Positions 34,136 through 43,207 of a stretch of 64,000 nt of DNA are shown piece after piece. Position numbers and translations under genes: made by a program. The stretch is taken from NCBI RefSeq assembly GCF_000756665.1, contig NZ_ARXV01000002.1, forward strand, positions 310,001 to 374,000. Reading direction: 5' to 3'. The notes under the pieces were generated by a model, which was not told the DNA's origin, searched no databases, and saw only the letters and a list, made by a program, of their open reading frames with translations. Positions within the stretch are counted from its first letter, which is position 1, and each line of letters opens with the position of its first letter. This DNA is from Alcanivorax nanhaiticus. Its GTDB lineage: Bacteria; Pseudomonadota; Gammaproteobacteria; Pseudomonadales; Alcanivoracaceae.

Positions 34136-35516
34136 GCCGACACAAGGCATCAACTGGAAGGCGCTTCCCTGGGCACTCATGTTGCTGGGTGCCCTGCTGC
34201 TGACCAGCCAGTTTCTCAACTCCGGTCAAGGCCCACAGGCGGCCCTGGTCTGGTATGAAACCAGCGGCCTGCGCAAACTGGAATGGGACAACTACCTCTC
34301 CTGGTTACGCTTCAACGGTCAGGCTGAACAAGCCAAAGCCCTCGAACAGCAACTCCGGGAAGGCAACCCCCACCCGTGGGGCAACGCGTTGCTGTCAGAA
34401 CAGTTCGTCACGGACAGCGACGCTCGCGCCACTGATTTCTGGTCCTCCAGCCAGATCCAGCAGTGGAAAACCCTGCGTGAGCAGGCTCCACAACAGCTGG
34501 AACAATCGCCCCTCTATCGCTGGGGCCTGGCCGCCGCCGATCCACGCCCATCACGCTTTTTCACCGCGCCCTTCACTGGCGGAACCCTGTGGCTGACCCT
34601 GCTCGCGCTGGCATGCCTTGCGCTGGTGGCACAACCACTGGAACGACAACTCGGGCCGGGACGACTGGCGGTAATCTGGCTGGCCGGTAGTGTGCTTAGT
34701 GGTGCCGGTTATCTGCTCGTCACAGGACCGGGCCAGATCCCGCTGCATGGCGCAGCTCCGGCGTTGATGGCCATACTGGCCGCCGCTGCGGCACTGTCCC
34801 GCAAGGCCATCGCCATTACCCTGCCCAGAGGCAAGCAGGAGCCCATGTCACTGAACTTGCCCGCCTGGAGCCTGGCGTTTATTCCACTGGCATTACTCAT
34901 CGCACTGACCCTCGGCCACCCCCCCATGACCGCCAACCTGTCAGCGGGTCTGCTGGCCGCGGTTGGCGGAGCCCTGTTGGCCCTCGTGCTGCAACCGCGT
35001 GGTGATCAGATTCTGGTGAGCGAAACAGACACCGCCCTGCTGCCACCGGAACAACAGCAAACCATGGCCAACGGCTGGGATGCTCTGGGGAGGCTGGATG
35101 GCAACACTGCTGAGCGCCACTTTCGAGAAGTCCTGAACAGCGACCCGCAACAGTTCGACGCCCTTACCGGTCTGTTCATCGCCCAACAGATGCAGCAGCC
35201 CGTGCAGGAAGCCTGGCACGACACCGCCACCACCCTGTTCGCCCGCCCAGCAGACGATATCGGCCAGGCCACCCAGATCGCACAGCACTGGAAACAGTAT
35301 CCCCCTGCCAGCAAGGAGACCCTGCCGGAAAAGTGCGCCTGGCAACTCGTTATCACTCTGACCCAGGCAGGGGAATACCAGCAGGCAGAAAAGCTGGCCG
35401 CCCGGTTTGCCGAAATTTCCGACAAACCCGACAACCGCCAGAATGCACTGACAGTGCTCCGTGAAGCGCTGCTAAGTGAAGGGTTAAAACACCGGGCCGA
35501 TGCCCTGAAGGTGTGA
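34104..35516 (+). CDS. Rhomboid-like membrane protein with lost catalytic Ser and TPR-like tail
   Basis: The 470-residue protein starts at ATG 34104, overlapping corC by 32 bp. Residues about 20-40 are a first helix. Residues about 160-300 hold six hydrophobic segments resembling a rhomboid core. Where rhomboid proteases have GxSG, this has 'HGAAPALMA', so the nucleophile is missing. After residue 310 a soluble helical region ('ALGRLDGNTAERHFREVL', 'AGEYQQAEKLAARFAE') looks like TPRs. It is probably an inactive rhomboid acting as an adaptor. The assignment is by pattern only. Confidence 0.65.
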   Translation: MNPPQNRPAPEPTQGINWKALPWALMLLGALLLTSQFLNSGQGPQAALVWYETSGLRKLEWDNYLSWLRFNGQAEQAKALEQQLREGNPHPWGNALLSEQFVTDSDARATDFWSSSQIQQWKTLREQAPQQLEQSPLYRWGLAAADPRPSRFFTAPFTGGTLWLTLLALACLALVAQPLERQLGPGRLAVIWLAGSVLSGAGYLLVTGPGQIPLHGAAPALMAILAAAAALSRKAIAITLPRGKQEPMSLNLPAWSLAFIPLALLIALTLGHPPMTANLSAGLLAAVGGALLALVLQPRGDQILVSETDTALLPPEQQQTMANGWDALGRLDGNTAERHFREVLNSDPQQFDALTGLFIAQQMQQPVQEAWHDTATTLFARPADDIGQATQIAQHWKQYPPASKETLPEKCAWQLVITLTQAGEYQQAEKLAARFAEISDKPDNRQNALTVLREALLSEGLKHRADALKV

Positions 35517-35520
35517 CTGT

Positions 35521-35615
35521 AAGCTCGACGAGTGACGAACAGCGAGAGGCTCCGCTTCAGATCGGAAGGGTTCCGCCTTTCGCAACTCGCAACTCGTAGC
35601 TCGAAACTCGTAGTC
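35521..35615. repeat. Heptad inverted repeat E (CGAGTNN type, left arm decayed)
   Basis: The right arm (35577-35610), read on the minus strand, is CGAGTTT, CGAGCTA, CGAGTTG, CGAGTTG, CGAAAG. The left arm (35524-35550) keeps CGAGT and GCGAGAGG at the matching places but is diverged. It lies between convergent genes. Confidence 0.75.
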
Positions 35616-35624
35616 CGCCTATCG

Positions 35625-37007
35625 CTACTCCGCCCACGCCTGCCGCAGCTCACTCACCTGCATGCGCAACTTCGCATCCCGGCAATGGTGATCGACAAAA
35701 CGCAGGTACTGCTCAGCCTTGCCGGACAGGGCAAATTTTTCCGCCAGTGTTTTTGCCAATAGCAGGTAGGCTTCGCCCAGCCCGGTGAAATCCGGATGGC
35801 GCTGGTGCATGTCCTTGAGCAAGGCCACCACCATTTTGGGAGCCGGATCATACAATCCCTGAGCCAGCGCCAGACGAGTAGCAGGACCGGAGGGCAGCCA
35901 GTCGGCCTCACGCTGACGTTGTTCGTTGATCAGGTGCAACGCACCCTGCCAATCACCGGCCGCCACCAACGCATCCAGATAAGGCTCAACCTGTAATGCG
36001 CGTTCCTCTTCCTTGCCCAGGATCGCCAGTAACTGGTCATACTGCCTCCAGTCGCCCAATGCCGGTTTCTTGCCCTTCACTGCCTTGGCAGCCCCCAGCA
36101 GCACCTTGTCGAAACGACCGGCACACAACAACACCCGCTGGCGGCGCTCTGCCAGCGACTGAGTGACCCGGGGCGCTCCCGGATTCAGCCCCCACAGGCG
36201 ACCATGCTGTTCCAGCAGGGCTGCACAGGCCGCCGCCAGCACCAACCAGCCGTATGCGGCAAGTGCACCACCCACCGCTTGGGTCAGCGGTGCCGGCAAC
36301 ACATCCATGACGACCATCACTACAGCCACACCGGACAACCAGCCCAGCACGCCCAGTAAAGCCGCCACCAGATAATCTCGGGGAGCAGAAACCATATAGG
36401 TCAGCGCCGCCGCAAACGATCCCGGATCAGCGCCGCGCACCTGAATGGCCAGCCACAGGGCCGGTACCAGCAACATCGTGATCGTACCCAGCAGCAACCC
36501 GGCAGGCACCGACACCCAAATCATCAGGGCGATGGCCGCCAGTAACAGCACCACTGCAGGGGCAGCCTGTAGCAGAGCACCTTTCCAGCCATGGCCGGAA
36601 GACAGGTCCTGCCAGGAAGGCTGGCGTTCACGCTGATGGCGGCGTCGAACCTGAGCCTTGCTGGCCATGATCGCCTGGGCAAAACCGAAGGCAGGGATGC
36701 CACCCAGCACAGTGAGCGCAAAAAGCGCCGGTAGCGGCGGAATCACCGCCGCCACCACCGCCCAGATCAACAGCACCGGCAACAGTGTCAGTTGCAGCGG
36801 GTAACGCAGAAAGCGGTCCAGCTGCTGCCACAACGGCAGCGCCTGCTCCTGGCTGGAAGGCGCCAGCGCCTGATTGCACACCAGGCAACGGGCTTCATTG
36901 AAATTATCGTTCTGGCCATCCACACACTGATGACACAAAAACACCCCATCATGGGCGCAAAACCAGAGTGCCTCTGCACCTGGATGGTACTTGCAATAGC
37001 GATTCAC
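35625..37007 (-). CDS. B-box zinc-finger-like membrane protein with helical tail
   Basis: The 460-residue protein begins with a compact Cys/His cluster: C5, H8, C17, H19, C25, C28, C41, C44. This resembles a B-box or treble-clef zinc site. Six to eight hydrophobic segments follow (about residues 70-290). The last 170 residues are soluble and TPR-like ('GDWQGALHLINEQ', 'GLGEAYLLLAKTLAEKF'). Zinc-finger-membrane-TPR proteins of this type are found in gammaproteobacteria without known role. It lies antisense inside the usual corC-lnt operon, separating the two. Confidence 0.75.
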   Translation of the reverse strand: MNRYCKYHPGAEALWFCAHDGVFLCHQCVDGQNDNFNEARCLVCNQALAPSSQEQALPLWQQLDRFLRYPLQLTLLPVLLIWAVVAAVIPPLPALFALTVLGGIPAFGFAQAIMASKAQVRRRHQRERQPSWQDLSSGHGWKGALLQAAPAVVLLLAAIALMIWVSVPAGLLLGTITMLLVPALWLAIQVRGADPGSFAAALTYMVSAPRDYLVAALLGVLGWLSGVAVVMVVMDVLPAPLTQAVGGALAAYGWLVLAAACAALLEQHGRLWGLNPGAPRVTQSLAERRQRVLLCAGRFDKVLLGAAKAVKGKKPALGDWRQYDQLLAILGKEEERALQVEPYLDALVAAGDWQGALHLINEQRQREADWLPSGPATRLALAQGLYDPAPKMVVALLKDMHQRHPDFTGLGEAYLLLAKTLAEKFALSGKAEQYLRFVDHHCRDAKLRMQVSELRQAWAE

Positions 37008-37050
37008 TATGATGCCCCCAAAGCAGTCGTTGCCGTTTCGGGGTTGGGGT

Positions 37051-37203
37051 AGTTGAAAGTGTAACGTTCAAAATTGAAAAGCGCGCCAGGGGTGCCGGGA
37101 TTCTCAGCCGCCGAGCCCGTGCCCTTATTGGTAAGCACGGGCACGGCATCCCGGTAATGATGACGCCATCCGCATTTCAACTTTGAACGTTAAACTTTCA
37201 ACT
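37051..37203. repeat. Heptad inverted repeat J (AGTTGAA type) with nested hairpins
   Basis: The left arm (37051-37079) and right arm (37175-37203) are 29-bp inverted copies matching at 27 positions. The right arm, read on the minus strand, is AGTTGAA, AGTTTAA, CGTTCAA, AGTTGAA, A. Inside is CCGGGAT/ATCCCGG, and within that GCCCGTGC/GCACGGGC. Unlike the other sites it lies between divergent genes, upstream of lnt. Confidence 0.9.
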
Positions 37204-37299
37204 CCTCCCCCTACGACTAATCGTTATTGCTCTACTTTATTCAAACCATTGCACAGACTCTACCGTTGACCGCCAAGCGGCTATGAAACGAGGATATCC

Positions 37300-38775
37300 A
37301 TGCGCTACGCACTGCTGGCCCTGATCGCCGGCCTGCTCTTTCCCCTTGCCTTTGCCCCCTATGACCTCTGGCCGCTGATGTTTGTCAGTATCGCCATGGC
37401 ATGCTTTTGCCTGCAGCAATCAGAATCAGCCCGTCAGGCGCTGTTGCGAGGCTGGCTTTATGGCATGGGCATGTTCGGTTTTGGCGTCAGCTGGGTGCAT
37501 GTTTCCATGCACGAATATGGGGAAATGTCCCTGTGGATGGCCATTCCCTTCACCGCCGTCTTTGCCGCTGTGCTCGCGCTGTTCTACGGCCTGACGTTTT
37601 ATTGCAGCTGGCGACTGGGACGCTCGGCATTGGTGTTTGCCGGTAGCTGGCTGCTGCTGGACTGGATACGCGGCTGGTTCCTGACCGGGTTTCCCTGGCT
37701 CTATGCCGGCTACAGCCTGATCGACACCCCCTTCGCGCCGCTGGCTCCCCTTGGCGGTGTCTGGCTGCTCACGTTGAGCGCCGTACTGCTGGCCAGCAGC
37801 CTCGTTCAGCTACGTCAGCCCGGTCCACAGCGCTGGCTGGCCGGGGCCTTGTCGGTACTGATTCTGGTCATGACCGGCATCGCCCACACCCTCACCTTCA
37901 CCCACTCCAGCGGCGAACCCCAGCCAGTGGCACTGGTCCAGGGCAACATCCCCCAGGACCTGAAATGGCAGATCTCCATGCGCGAGCGCACCCGCGAGAT
38001 CTACCACGAACTCACCGCCACCATTCCCGACGGTTATCTGGTGATCTGGCCGGAATCCGCACTCACCGAGTTCTACCAGACCATCACCGACTTCGTAGAA
38101 AGCGAAGGCGAAACCTTGCAGCAGCGCGGCGGTGCCTTTATCACCGGTGTTCCCTGGCGCACCCTGGACAACGGCGGCATCACCTACCGCAACAGCATCG
38201 CCGCCATCCCCCTACAGGCAGAAGATGGCCACGAACGGGTGTACCACAAACAAAAGCTGGTGCCCTTTGGTGAATATGTGCCAATGCAGTCCCTGATCCG
38301 TGGACTGATCCCGTTCTTTGATCTGCCCATGTCCGGCTTTACCCCCGGCGACCCGGCCCAGGGAAACCTGCAAACCCTCGGCCACACCATCGCCCCCTTC
38401 ATCTGCTACGAGATTCTCTACCCCGAACAGGTTGCCACCCGCAGCCACGGCTCAGATGCCCTGATCACCATCAGTAACGATGCCTGGTTCGGCACCTCCG
38501 CCGGGCCATTGCAGCACTTTCAGATGGCCCGCATGCGAGCCCTGGAAACCGGTCGCTGGTTGCTGCGCGGCACCAACAATGGCGTCACTGCGGTCATTGA
38601 TGACAGAGGCAAGGTGGTCGATGCCCTGCCCCAGTTTGAACGGGATGTTCTGCTCAGCAGCTACCAACCCAGACAGGGAACGACCCCTTTCATGACCACC
38701 GGCGTCTGGCCGTGGCTACTGTTGGCAGCGCTGATGATGGCAGCAGGGTGGCGGTTCAGGATGAGACAACCATAG
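37300..38775 (+). CDS. lnt: Apolipoprotein N-acyltransferase
   Basis: The 491-residue protein has about seven N-terminal and one C-terminal membrane segments around a nitrilase domain in the periplasm. The catalytic Glu is in 'VIWPESALTEFY', the Lys in 'YHKQKLVPFGEYVP' and the Cys in 'PFICYEILYPE'. It adds the third acyl chain to lipoproteins. GAGG lies upstream of the ATG. Lnt normally follows corC directly; here two genes and two repeats intervene. It serves the several lipoproteins in this window. Confidence 0.96.
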   Translation: MRYALLALIAGLLFPLAFAPYDLWPLMFVSIAMACFCLQQSESARQALLRGWLYGMGMFGFGVSWVHVSMHEYGEMSLWMAIPFTAVFAAVLALFYGLTFYCSWRLGRSALVFAGSWLLLDWIRGWFLTGFPWLYAGYSLIDTPFAPLAPLGGVWLLTLSAVLLASSLVQLRQPGPQRWLAGALSVLILVMTGIAHTLTFTHSSGEPQPVALVQGNIPQDLKWQISMRERTREIYHELTATIPDGYLVIWPESALTEFYQTITDFVESEGETLQQRGGAFITGVPWRTLDNGGITYRNSIAAIPLQAEDGHERVYHKQKLVPFGEYVPMQSLIRGLIPFFDLPMSGFTPGDPAQGNLQTLGHTIAPFICYEILYPEQVATRSHGSDALITISNDAWFGTSAGPLQHFQMARMRALETGRWLLRGTNNGVTAVIDDRGKVVDALPQFERDVLLSSYQPRQGTTPFMTTGVWPWLLLAALMMAAGWRFRMRQP

Positions 38776-38786
38776 CTTATTCCAAT

Positions 38787-38837
38787 TAAGTATATACTTA
38801 TAGCTAATTTGACTTTGGGCCATTAGGCCCCTATAAC
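38787..38837 (+). promoter_or_regulatory. Promoter with two palindromes before the sulfide operon
   Basis: TTGACT (38809-38814) and TATAAC (38832-38837) are separated by 17 bp, a near-ideal sigma-70 promoter. TAAGTATATACTTA (38787-38800) is a perfect 14-bp palindrome just upstream of -35. GGGCC-ATTA-GGCCC (38817-38830) is a perfect inverted repeat filling the spacer. Both are candidate operators. No regulator gene is adjacent. Confidence 0.75.
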
Positions 38838-38870
38838 AGTGACATTGTCGAATCCTTTTGGGAGAGCACC

Positions 38871-39737
38871 ATGTCACGCCCCGACGTCAAAGCGTTCTTT
38901 GATCACGACACCAATACGGTGAGCTATGTGGTCACCGACCCGGCCACCCGGCACTGCGCCGTAGTGGATTCCGTGCTGGACTACGCCCCCAACTCCGGGC
39001 GTACCCGGCTCACCAGCGCCGAGCAGATCGTTGCCTACATCCAGCAGGAAAACCTCACCGTAGACTGGCTGCTGGAAACCCATGTGCATGCGGATCACCT
39101 GTCCGCCGCACCCTGGATCCAGCAACAGGTGGGCGGCAAGCTGGCCATTGGCGAGCACATCACCACGGTGCAGGAAACCTTCGGCAAGGTATTCAACGAA
39201 GGCAGTGAATTCGCCCGCGACGGCGGCCAGTTTGATCACCTGTTCAAAGACGGCGAGACCTATCAGGTCGGCAATCTGCAAGCCCGTGCCATCCACACCC
39301 CCGGCCATACCCCGGCCTGCATGAGCCATGTGATCGGCGATGCCGTGTTCGTCGGTGACACCCTGTTCATGCCGGACTACGGCACTGCGCGTTGCGATTT
39401 CCCCGGCGGCGACGCCCGCACCCTGTATCAATCCATCCAGAAGCTGCTGGCCCTTCCCGATGAGACCCGCATGTTCCTGTGCCATGACTATCTACCGGAT
39501 AGCCGTCAGGACTTTATCTGGGAAACCACCGTGGGTGATCAACGCCGGCACAACATCCATGTGCACCAGGGCATCAGCGAAGATGAGTTTGTCAGCATGC
39601 GCGAGACACGGGATGCCACCCTGGATATGCCACGCCTGATTCTGCCCTCGGTGCAGGTAAACATGCGCGCCGGCCATCTTCCGCCCGAGGAAGACAACGG
39701 CGTCAGCTACCTGAAAATCCCGCTGAATGCGCTATGA
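38871..39737 (+). CDS. MBL-fold persulfide dioxygenase-like hydrolase (Blh/ETHE1-related)
   Basis: The 288-residue protein has the metallo-beta-lactamase motif THVHADH, then 'HTPGHTPACMSH', 'VGDTLFMPDYGTARCDFPGG' and 'FLCHDY'. The 'DFPGG' position and single-iron ligand set are those of ETHE1/Blh persulfide dioxygenases, which oxidise glutathione persulfide to sulfite. AGAGAG precedes the ATG. The TGA overlaps the next ATG. The SQR neighbour supports the function. Confidence 0.88.
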   Translation: MSRPDVKAFFDHDTNTVSYVVTDPATRHCAVVDSVLDYAPNSGRTRLTSAEQIVAYIQQENLTVDWLLETHVHADHLSAAPWIQQQVGGKLAIGEHITTVQETFGKVFNEGSEFARDGGQFDHLFKDGETYQVGNLQARAIHTPGHTPACMSHVIGDAVFVGDTLFMPDYGTARCDFPGGDARTLYQSIQKLLALPDETRMFLCHDYLPDSRQDFIWETTVGDQRRHNIHVHQGISEDEFVSMRETRDATLDMPRLILPSVQVNMRAGHLPPEEDNGVSYLKIPLNAL

Positions 39738-40978
39738 AGGGCCAAGACATGCCAATGGAAGAAGTGCTCTGGGATGTAATCATAGTGGGGGGCGGTGCCG
39801 CTGGTCTGGCCGCTGCCGCCAGCCTGCTGAAGCGTAAACCCACCCTGTCCCTGGCCATCGTCGAGCCCAGTGATCGGCATTATTACCAGCCTGCCTGGAC
39901 GTTGGTGGGCGGCGGCTGCTTCAACCCGGAAGACACCTGCCGCTCCACTGCCTCCCTGATTCCGCACGCAGCCAAGTGGATCCGCAGCCGGGTAACCCGG
40001 CTACTGCCCCAGCAAAGTCAGGTGGCCCTGGAAAACGGTGAACTGCTCAGCTACCGCACGTTGGTCGTTGCCCCCGGGCTTGAGTTGCACTGGGCAGCGA
40101 TCGCCGGACTGGAGGACACCTTGGGCAAGCACGGCGTGACCAGTAACTACCGCTACGATCTCGCCGCTTACACCTGGGAATGCGTACAGAAACTGAAAAC
40201 AGGCCGCGCGCTGTTCACCCAGCCCGCCATGCCCATCAAATGCGCCGGCGCGCCACAGAAAGCCATGTATCTGTCCTGCCATCATTGGGAAAAACAAGGC
40301 TGCCTGAACCACATCGATGTTCACTTCCACAACACCGGTGGCGCGCTGTTCGGGGTAGCCGATTTTGTGCCGCCGCTAATGGAATACGTCAAACGCTATC
40401 ACGCCCACCTGGCTTTCAGTAGCGAGCTGATCGCAGTGGATGGTCCGGCGCAAACCGCCACCTTCCGCGATACCGCCGCAGATGGCAGCAGCCATGAACG
40501 CAGCGAAGCTTTTGACATGCTGCATGTGGTGCCACCACAACGCGCGCCAGCCTTTGTGCGCAACAGCGAACTGGCCAACGCTGCAGGCTGGGTCGCTGTA
40601 GATGAAGCGACTTTGCAGCACCCCCATTATGCCAACGTGTTCAGCCTGGGCGATGCCTGCGGTGCCAGCAACGCCAAAACCGCCGCTGCAGTAAGAAAAC
40701 AGGCGCCTGTGGTCGCCGAAAACCTGCTCGCATGGCTGGGCAAACAACCCATGCGCGCCCGTTATACCGGTTACGGAGCCTGCCCACTGACCGTGGAAAA
40801 AGGCAAGGTGGTACTGGCCGAGTTCGGCTACGGAGGCAAACTGCAGCCCAGCTTCCCGCTCAACCCAGCCGTGGCCAGAAGCAGCATGTGGTGGTTGAAA
40901 CGCCACGCCATGCCTCGCATCTACTTCAGCCTGATGCTCAAAGGCCATGAGTGGCTGGCCAAGCCGGACAAGCTGTGA
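39734..40978 (+). CDS. sqr: Sulfide:quinone oxidoreductase (type II-like)
   Basis: The 414-residue FAD protein has the dinucleotide motif IIVGGGAAGL. Redox Cys are placed as in the SQOR group: C170 in 'IKCAGAPQKAMYL' and C350 in 'GACPLTVEKGKVVLAEFGY'. 'FSLGDACG' is the FAD closing motif. It oxidises H2S to persulfide and passes electrons to quinone at the membrane. It starts on the blh stop (ATGA) and ends on the SulP start. Confidence 0.92.
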   Translation: MKGQDMPMEEVLWDVIIVGGGAAGLAAAASLLKRKPTLSLAIVEPSDRHYYQPAWTLVGGGCFNPEDTCRSTASLIPHAAKWIRSRVTRLLPQQSQVALENGELLSYRTLVVAPGLELHWAAIAGLEDTLGKHGVTSNYRYDLAAYTWECVQKLKTGRALFTQPAMPIKCAGAPQKAMYLSCHHWEKQGCLNHIDVHFHNTGGALFGVADFVPPLMEYVKRYHAHLAFSSELIAVDGPAQTATFRDTAADGSSHERSEAFDMLHVVPPQRAPAFVRNSELANAAGWVAVDEATLQHPHYANVFSLGDACGASNAKTAAAVRKQAPVVAENLLAWLGKQPMRARYTGYGACPLTVEKGKVVLAEFGYGGKLQPSFPLNPAVARSSMWWLKRHAMPRIYFSLMLKGHEWLAKPDKL

Positions 40979-42738
40979 TGAAACTGCCCCAGTGGATGGG
41001 CGCGTCCCAATGGCTGCCTGACTATAACCGGCAGACCGCAGCCCAGGATGGCGTCGCCGCCATTATCGTCACCATTATGCTGATCCCTCAGAGCCTGGCC
41101 TATGCCATGCTTGCCGGTCTGCCGCCGGAGGTGGGGCTGTATGCGAGCATTCTGCCACTGGTGGCCTACGCCCTGTTTGGCACCAGCCGCACTCTGGCCG
41201 TTGGCCCCGTGGCTGTCGCCTCGCTGATGACCGCCGCCGCGGCCAGCGAGATTGCCGCCGCAGGCACCACCGAATACCTGACCGCGGCCATCCTGCTCGC
41301 CACCCTGTCCGGCCTGTTCCTGGTAGTGATGGCGTTGTTACGACTGGGCTGGATTGCCAGTCTGCTTTCGCATCCGGTGGTCAGTGGCTTTATCACCGCC
41401 TCCGGCCTGCTGATTGCCGCCAGCCAACTCAAGCATCTACTCGGCATCCCCATCAGCGGGCACAACCTCTATGAACTGGCCCTTTCCCTGTACCGCAATC
41501 TGGGGGCGATTCACTGGCCCACCGTAGCACTTGGCGGTGGCGCCACACTCTTTCTGTTCTGGGTACGCAAGGCGTTCAAACCACTGCTGCTGAAAACCGG
41601 TTTCACTCCATTCTGGGCAGACCTGACCAGCAAGGCCGGACCAGTATTGGCAGTACTCGTGACGACGCTGCTCACCGCCACTCTGCGCCTGGATGAGGGT
41701 GGTCTGGCCATTGTCGGTGATATCCCCAGCGGCCTGCCCGGACTGGTAATGCCCAGCCTGAACCCAGGACTGTGGAAGTCGCTACTGGTACCAGCCATCC
41801 TGATCAGCCTGATTGGTTTTGTGGAATCCATTTCCGTCGCTCAAACCCTGGCTGCCAAACGTCGCCAGCGTATCAACCCGGACCAGGAACTGATGGGTCT
41901 GGGCAGCGCCAACCTGGCCAGTGCCTTCAGCGGTGGCTTCCCGGTCACAGGTGGCTTCTCCCGCTCGGTGGTAAACTTCGATGCCGGTGCCCAGACCCCT
42001 ATGGCTGGTGTCTTCACCGCCGTGGGCATTGCCCTCACCGCCCTGTTCCTCACCGGCTTGTTTGTGTATCTGCCCAAGGCCACCCTGGCGGCAACCATCG
42101 TGGTGGCCGTATTGTCACTGGTGGATCTCGGCACCCTCAAACACACCTGGCATTTTTCCAGGCTGGATTTTACCGCCATGCTCATCACCATTCTCGGGGT
42201 ACTGGGCGTGGGCGTGGAAGCCGGTGTCATGGCCGGGGTGATCAGTTCGCTGGCGCTGTACCTGTACCGCACCAACCAACCCCATGTGGCCGAGATCGGC
42301 CAGGTTCCCGGCACAGAGCACTTCCGTAATGTGCAACGACATGAGGTGCGAGTTTCCCCGACCATCCTCAGCCTGCGCATTGATGAGGCGCTCTATTTCG
42401 CCAATATCCGTCGCCTGGAAGACCAGATCTACGACGCCGCGCTGCAGCGTCCGCAAATCGATCATGTCATTCTCAACGGGGCGGCCATCAACCATCTGGA
42501 TGCCAGCGCCGTCGACGGTCTGCTGAGCCTTAACCAGCGACTCAGCGATGCCGGTGTCACACTGCACTTTTCCGAGATCAAGGGGCCGGTGATGGATCAG
42601 CTGAAGCGGGCGAACATCCCTGAGCTCCTGACCGGTAATATTTATCTGACTCACTTTCAGGCCATTGAAGACCTTGCCCCGGAATGCCTTGAAAAAAAGC
42701 GCCATGACTTGCAAGGCAAAGATAGCCCGGTAAGCTGA
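40978..42738 (+). CDS. SulP-family anion transporter with STAS domain
   Basis: The 586-residue protein starts at ATG 40978, overlapping the SQR stop as TGATG. The family signature is 'IIVTIMLIPQSLAYAMLAGLPP' spread over the first helices, with 'GLYASILP'. About eleven helices are followed by a STAS domain (after residue about 440; 'DHVILNGAAINHLDASAVDGL'). SulP proteins move sulfate, bicarbonate or other anions. With SQR and persulfide dioxygenase the likely substrate is sulfite or sulfate, possibly as an exit route. Confidence 0.92.
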   Translation: MKLPQWMGASQWLPDYNRQTAAQDGVAAIIVTIMLIPQSLAYAMLAGLPPEVGLYASILPLVAYALFGTSRTLAVGPVAVASLMTAAAASEIAAAGTTEYLTAAILLATLSGLFLVVMALLRLGWIASLLSHPVVSGFITASGLLIAASQLKHLLGIPISGHNLYELALSLYRNLGAIHWPTVALGGGATLFLFWVRKAFKPLLLKTGFTPFWADLTSKAGPVLAVLVTTLLTATLRLDEGGLAIVGDIPSGLPGLVMPSLNPGLWKSLLVPAILISLIGFVESISVAQTLAAKRRQRINPDQELMGLGSANLASAFSGGFPVTGGFSRSVVNFDAGAQTPMAGVFTAVGIALTALFLTGLFVYLPKATLAATIVVAVLSLVDLGTLKHTWHFSRLDFTAMLITILGVLGVGVEAGVMAGVISSLALYLYRTNQPHVAEIGQVPGTEHFRNVQRHEVRVSPTILSLRIDEALYFANIRRLEDQIYDAALQRPQIDHVILNGAAINHLDASAVDGLLSLNQRLSDAGVTLHFSEIKGPVMDQLKRANIPELLTGNIYLTHFQAIEDLAPECLEKKRHDLQGKDSPVS

Positions 42739-42761
42739 TGTCACACTGACGAGGAGCCCTC

Positions 42762-43187
42762 ATGACAACCACCAAGAAATTGACTGACGATTTGTTTGTT
42801 GCCGCACAACTGCAACCTGGGGACATGGCCGAACTGGCCAAAGCGGGCTTCAAAATGGTGATCAACAACCGCCCGGACGGGGAGTCAGAGGATCAGCCCA
42901 GCAGCGCAGAGATGGCCGCTGCCGCCGAGGCCGCCGGACTGGAATATGCACATCAGCCGGTGGTCGGCAGCAATATCAGTGAAACCGACATCGACGGTTT
43001 TGATGCCATCGTGTCTCTGGCCGACACTCCAGTACTCGCCTTCTGCCGCACCGGCACCCGCTGCACCACCCTGTGGGCCCTGAGTCAGGCAGATGAACTG
43101 GACAACAACACCATCCTCAACACCGCAGCCGACGCCGGTTACGATCTGAGTGGTCTTGTGGGGCGGCTGGATCAGCGTCGCGGCTAG
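42762..43187 (+). CDS. DUF442/TIGR01244 phosphatase-like (sulfur transferase-like) protein
   Basis: The 141-residue protein has a PTP-like loop CRTGTR (C95). 'KAGFKMVINNRPDGE' near residue 30 and 'YDLSGLVGRL' at the C-terminus fit the family. In some bacteria this domain is fused to the Blh persulfide dioxygenase; here it is separate but in the same operon. The role is probably sulfane-sulfur transfer. AGGAG precedes the ATG. It is the last gene of the sulfide operon. Confidence 0.85.
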   Translation: MTTTKKLTDDLFVAAQLQPGDMAELAKAGFKMVINNRPDGESEDQPSSAEMAAAAEAAGLEYAHQPVVGSNISETDIDGFDAIVSLADTPVLAFCRTGTRCTTLWALSQADELDNNTILNTAADAGYDLSGLVGRLDQRRG

Positions 43188-43207
43188 GGGCCACTCCGAG
43201 CCGCTGG

